Origin: an uncultured Oscillospiraceae bacterium
GTDB taxonomy: Bacteria > Bacillota > Clostridia > Oscillospirales > Oscillospiraceae
Length of the DNA stretch: 8,749 bases
Assembly (NCBI GenBank): GCA_934661715.1
Contig: CAKUJL010000048.1
Location: 1-8,749 of the forward strand
Direction: 5' to 3'
Shown in pieces: positions 6,771-8,749 of the stretch; within the stretch, counting starts at the first letter, position 1, and every line of letters begins with the position of its first letter. The notes beneath the pieces were generated by a model. That model was given only the letters and a program-made list of their open reading frames with translations, was not told where the DNA came from and did not search any database. The position numbers were made by a program, and so were the translations under genes.

Positions 6771-6810
6771 AAATAAAAACCGGGCTGCGGCGATATTCGC
6801 CGCGGCCCGG
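6771..6810 (-). terminator. Intrinsic terminator of the HPr-like gene
   Basis: CCGGGC-T-GCGGCG (6780-6792) pairs with CGCCGC-G-GCCCGG (6798-6810) around ATATT. On the minus strand the stem has one A/C mismatch and is followed by TTTTTATTT (6779-6771), so it ends leftward transcription 17 bases after the stop of the gene at 6827. The two terminators at 6729-6810 separate the convergent units. Confidence 0.85.
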
Positions 6811-6826
6811 AAAAGAGAGGAAAGGA

Positions 6827-7075
6827 TCACGCGTTATTTTCTTTGTCGAGCTCGGCGAGGAACTTCAGAAGCAGCGCTTCGTCCTCGCGGCTGTCGGCAA
6901 ACAGCTCGAGGCTGTCGCCCTGCTCGCTCAGGAGTCTTCCCAGCGCGACGTATTCGCTCATCGCGCTCTTGAGATTGAAAACGTCGCCCTCCTGACTCTT
7001 GAGATAGACGTTATTTTTGCATTCGTGGATGACCTTCCGGAAATCTTCGACCTCGTGGATGTTCTGTAATTTCAT
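6827..7075 (-). CDS. Small HPr-fold protein lacking the phospho-histidine loop
   Basis: This 82-residue acidic protein has an HPr-like pattern: a strand around NNVYLKSQEGD, the helix FNLKSAMSEYVALGRLL (residues 33-49, compare KSIMGVMSLG in HPr), the strand DSLELFADSREDE, and a C-terminal helix. The N-terminal GLHARPA loop with the histidine phosphorylated in true HPr is absent; the region is HEVEDFRKVIHECK. It is therefore not a normal sugar-PTS phosphocarrier. Similar small proteins in Clostridia have been labelled polyA polymerase, which the sequence does not support. ATG 7073-7075 has GGAGG (7083-7087) seven bases upstream. It has its own promoter and terminator and lies 175 bases downstream of gcvT on the same strand. 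Function is unknown; a scaffold or regulatory partner is speculative. Confidence 0.75.
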   Translation of the reverse strand: MKLQNIHEVEDFRKVIHECKNNVYLKSQEGDVFNLKSAMSEYVALGRLLSEQGDSLELFADSREDEALLLKFLAELDKENNA

Positions 7076-7089
7076 AACAATGCCTCCTT

Positions 7090-7105
7090 CGCGCCGCCCG
7101 GCGCG
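7090..7105 (-). other. GC-only hairpin next to the ribosome-binding site of the HPr-like gene
   Basis: CGCGCC (7090-7095) pairs with GGCGCG (7100-7105) around GCCC. On the mRNA it ends only two bases before the AAGGAGG sequence. There is no U-run, so it is not a terminator; it may tune translation or stabilise the message. Confidence 0.45.
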
Positions 7106-7142
7106 ATCATTTTTGTTGGATTCTTTTTCTCACTCTGCGGGC

Positions 7143-7171
7143 AGTATACGCCATCGCGACGAAAAAAACAA
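7143..7171 (-). promoter_or_regulatory. Predicted promoter of the HPr-like gene
   Basis: Minus strand: TTGTTT (7166-7171) as -35, a 17-base spacer, and TATACT (7143-7148) as -10. The start point would be near 7136, giving a leader of about 60 bases with the GC hairpin and the strong GGAGG site. It indicates expression independent of gcvT. Confidence 0.6.
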
Positions 7172-7218
7172 GTCGGAAACTATACGAAAGCAACAAAAAT
7201 AAAGATAAGTATTTGTTA

Positions 7219-7250
7219 GAAATAAACAAAACCGGGCGTGAATTGCACGC
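7219..7250 (-). terminator. Weak candidate terminator after gcvT
   Basis: On the minus strand GCGTG-CAATT-CACGC (7250-7236) is a short hairpin starting right after the gcvT stop, then CCGG and the U-rich TTTTGTTTATTT (7230-7219). The stem is only 5 base pairs and separated from the U-run, so termination may be partial and gcvT transcripts could run into the HPr-like gene. Confidence 0.35.
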
Positions 7251-8339
7251 TTACGCCTTGTAGAACGGGGTGGGGACGATCTCCATTTCGATCTTGTGGC
7301 CGCGCACGTCGGCGAAAAGATGGCGGCCCACGTCGGCATTCTCAACCGGCACATAGCCCATCGCGACGCAGCAGCCGAGGTACGGCGCGAACGTGCCCGA
7401 GGACGTCCAGCCGATCTTTGCGCCTTCCGCGTCATAGAGGTCGCAGTGCTCGCGCACGATGCCGCGGCCCACGCCCTTGAGTCCTACGCGCTTGACGCCG
7501 GGCTTGCCGCGCTTTACGAGTGCGTCGTGGCCGATGAAATCCTTGCCGTCGAGCTTGCAGGGAAGACCCGCCATTTTGGGCGTGATCTCGTCGTTGAGCT
7601 CGTGGCCGTACAGCGGCATACCGGCTTCCAGACGCAGCGTGTCGCGTGCGCCGAGACCGCAGGGAATGAGGCCGAAGTCCTTACCCGCCTCCAGAAGCGC
7701 GTTCCACAGCCAGACGGTGTCCTCCGCCTTGCAGAGAATTTCATAGCCGAACGAGCCCGTGTAGCCCGAGCGGGAGACATAGGTCTCGGCGCTGCGGCCG
7801 TTCAGGGTGAGGTTTGCCTTCGTAAAGGAGTAGTACTTGACGGGAAGCGCGGCTTCATCGCAGAGCTTCAGAAGAATTTCCTTCGAGACGGGGCCCTGCA
7901 CGGCGATCTGGCCGAATTCGTTGCCTGCGTCGTGATAGCCGGGATGGCCGGAGAGGTGCTTTTCGACCCACGCGGCGTCCTTGTCGCGGTTTCCGGCGTT
8001 GACGACGATGAGGTAATCGTCGGCTGCCATCCGGTAGACGATCAGATCGTCAACCACGCCGCCGTCGTCATTGCAGAACATGCCGTAGCGCATGTCGCCG
8101 TCGAGCATTTTGGAGATATCGGTCGTGACCAGATGCTGAATGTTCTCCAGTGCGTCGGGGCCGCAGAAGACGAGCTCGCCCATATGCGACACGTCAAAAA
8201 GACCTGCCTTTTCGCGCACAGCCATGTGCTCGGCTAGAATGCCGGACGGGTACTGCACAGGCATCAAAAAGCCGCCGAATTCCACGATCTTCGCGCCGAG
8301 CGCGACGTGCGTTTCATATAAGGGTGTTTTCTTTTCCAT
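7251..8339 (-). CDS. gcvT: Glycine cleavage system aminomethyltransferase (T protein)
   Basis: This 362-residue protein, normal for GcvT, transfers the aminomethyl carbon from lipoyl-H protein to tetrahydrofolate, releasing ammonia and giving methylene-THF. Family features: [20 protein letters not shown] near the N-terminus, [11 protein letters not shown] (47-57), [11 protein letters not shown] with the catalytic aspartate at about 97, [40 protein letters not shown] and the C-terminal domain with [13 protein letters not shown] chose ATG 8337-8339 with GGAGGA 7 bases upstream; an in-frame TTG at 8352-8354 lies on that ribosome-binding site and is rejected. A glycine riboswitch and terminator precede it, so expression should respond to glycine. 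gcvH and gcvP, often next in the operon, are not downstream; the following gene is the HPr-like one. They may be elsewhere in the genome. Confidence 0.95.
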   Translation of the reverse strand: MEKKTPLYETHVALGAKIVEFGGFLMPVQYPSGILAEHMAVREKAGLFDVSHMGELVFCGPDALENIQHLVTTDISKMLDGDMRYGMFCNDDGGVVDDLIVYRMAADDYLIVVNAGNRDKDAAWVEKHLSGHPGYHDAGNEFGQIAVQGPVSKEILLKLCDEAALPVKYYSFTKANLTLNGRSAETYVSRSGYTGSFGYEILCKAEDTVWLWNALLEAGKDFGLIPCGLGARDTLRLEAGMPLYGHELNDEITPKMAGLPCKLDGKDFIGHDALVKRGKPGVKRVGLKGVGRGIVREHCDLYDAEGAKIGWTSSGTFAPYLGCCVAMGYVPVENADVGRHLFADVRGHKIEMEIVPTPFYKA

Positions 8340-8417
8340 GACTTTTTCCTCCAATTTTTCAAAACCTTCACGCGGTTAGCTGCGCAAAGCGTTGGTATTA
8401 CGAATTTCTGCAAAAAG

Positions 8418-8461
8418 ACAGAAAAAGGGCGCAAGGCCTCCAAATTCGGAAACTTTGCGCC
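8418..8461 (-). terminator. Riboswitch-controlled terminator ahead of gcvT
   Basis: On the minus strand GGCGCAA (8461-8455) pairs with TTGCGCC (8434-8428), with a further TCC/GGA pairing inside the loop, and CTTTTTC follows (8427-8421). It sits between the second glycine aptamer and gcvT. Its first base is shared with the predicted closing stem of that aptamer (CAGAG, 8465-8461), so ligand-stabilised aptamer folding could hinder terminator formation. Glycine would then switch the gene on, as in other known glycine riboswitches. Confidence 0.8.
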
Positions 8462-8625
8462 TCTGTGATCTGCCTGAGAGATTCCCGGAAAAACCGGTTG
8501 CACCGTCGGCGTGCGAAGGTTCGCACTTTGCAGAGTGTCGTCGGATTCCGGTCCTTCTGCCTGAGAGCTTCTGCGCGTTCCCCTTCGGCGCCGCAATGCG
8601 GCCTCTCCCGGAATCTTCAACCGAC
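8461..8625 (-). ncRNA. Glycine riboswitch, tandem aptamers
   Basis: Read on the minus strand, aptamer 1 (about 8615-8544) has a perfect P1, GATTCCGG (8615-8608) with CCGGAATC (8551-8544), and the conserved GGGAGAGG, GCCGAAGGGGAA and CTCTCAGGCA blocks. Aptamer 2 (about 8535-8461) has P1 CTCTG (8535-8531) with CAGAG (8465-8461), a hairpin GTGCGAA-CC-TTCGCAC, a CCGACGGTGCAA core and a second CTCTCAGGCA. GTCGG before aptamer 1 (8625-8621) can pair with CCGAC of the linker (8544-8540), matching the known leader-linker P0 helix apart from one shared base. Aptamer 2 lacks the canonical GGAGAG: GCAAAG stands in its place. The element controls gcvT through the terminator downstream. Confidence 0.93.
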
Positions 8626-8646
8626 CGTATATCAATTTTCGTGCAT

Positions 8647-8675
8647 AAGATACCATAGAAGGCATGTTGTGTCAA
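8647..8675 (-). promoter_or_regulatory. Predicted promoter of the glycine riboswitch-gcvT transcript
   Basis: Minus strand: a perfect TTGACA (8670-8675) as -35, a 17-base spacer, and TATCTT (8647-8652) as -10. The start would be near 8640, about 15 bases before the riboswitch leader helix, so the whole riboswitch is transcribed. Confidence 0.8.
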
Positions 8676-8714
8676 GTGGGAAAACGTTGTTTTTACGGCA
8701 TTTTAACAAAGAAC

Positions 8715-8745
8715 AAACCCCTCCGGAAAAAACCGGAAGGGTTTT
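8715..8745 (-). terminator. Terminator-like hairpin of a leftward gene beyond the window
   Basis: AAACCCCTCCGG (8715-8726) and CCGGAAGGGTTT (8733-8744) flank six A residues. In minus-strand RNA all twelve positions can pair (one G-U), followed by GTTCTTTGTT; in plus-strand RNA there is one mismatch and only a short TTTT. It therefore most likely ends a leftward gene starting past base 8749, upstream of the gcvT promoter. Confidence 0.65.
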
Positions 8746-8749
8746 GCGG

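Noticed and set aside
5376..6830. 484-codon open frame on the minus strand opposite selD
   Set aside because: It mirrors selD codon structure in GC-rich DNA, has low-complexity Arg/Ala-rich stretches and no recognisable family, while the plus strand carries unmistakable SelD, DUF3343 and terminator signals.
7296..8237. 313-codon open frame on the plus strand opposite gcvT
   Set aside because: It is the antisense shadow of gcvT; no ribosome-binding site or family features were seen.
1..8749. Insertion sequence, prophage, CRISPR array, tRNA or rRNA
   Set aside because: No transposase or phage-like protein, no evenly spaced long repeats, and no cloverleaf or rRNA stretch was recognised on either strand.

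Overview
The window reads as chromosome of an anaerobic, GC-rich member of the Bacillota (Clostridia, plausibly an Oscillospirales-type gut bacterium). This rests on strong GGAGG ribosome-binding sites, sigma-A-type promoters, a cell-surface protein with S-layer homology (SLH) repeats, a tandem glycine riboswitch with an intrinsic terminator, and an anaerobe-type selenium gene set. Placement below class level is inference.

Layout. (1) 1-1761 (+): 3' part of a C69-family dipeptidase ending in two SLH repeats, closed by a bidirectional terminator. (2) 1803-3867 (-): a class V aminotransferase / cysteine desulfurase-like gene followed, with an 11-nt overlap, by a LysR-type regulator. (3) 3868-4138: divergent control region with a promoter on each strand, repeated TTATC motifs that look like regulator sites, and a terminator-like hairpin in the leader of the rightward operon. 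(4) 4139-6719 (+): a tightly coupled operon yedE - TusA-like gene - DUF3343 gene - selD, ending in a strong terminator. (5) 6827-7075 (-): a small HPr-fold protein without the phospho-histidine loop, with its own promoter and terminator. (6) 7251-8339 (-): gcvT, standing without gcvH or gcvP on its downstream side, behind a roughly 300-nt leader (8340-8640) holding a glycine riboswitch and terminator. (7) 8715-8745: a hairpin that probably ends a leftward gene lying outside the window.

How it works together. Regions 2-4 are a selenium mobilisation and activation module. YedE is a predicted selenium/sulfur-species transporter. The desulfurase-like enzyme can release S or Se from cysteine or selenocysteine as an enzyme-bound persulfide or perselenide. 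The TusA-like and DUF3343 proteins are small cysteine-bearing carriers. SelD makes selenophosphate. The LysR protein is the likely local regulator. No selA, selB, selC, selU or molybdenum hydroxylase gene is visible, so the use of the selenophosphate (selenocysteine, selenouridine or the labile Se cofactor of molybdenum hydroxylases) cannot be decided here. The gcvT unit is independently controlled by glycine.

The gene families are known ones. The least explained features are the short attenuator-like leader before yedE, the TTATC operator cluster, the weakly conserved second glycine aptamer and the HPr-like protein.
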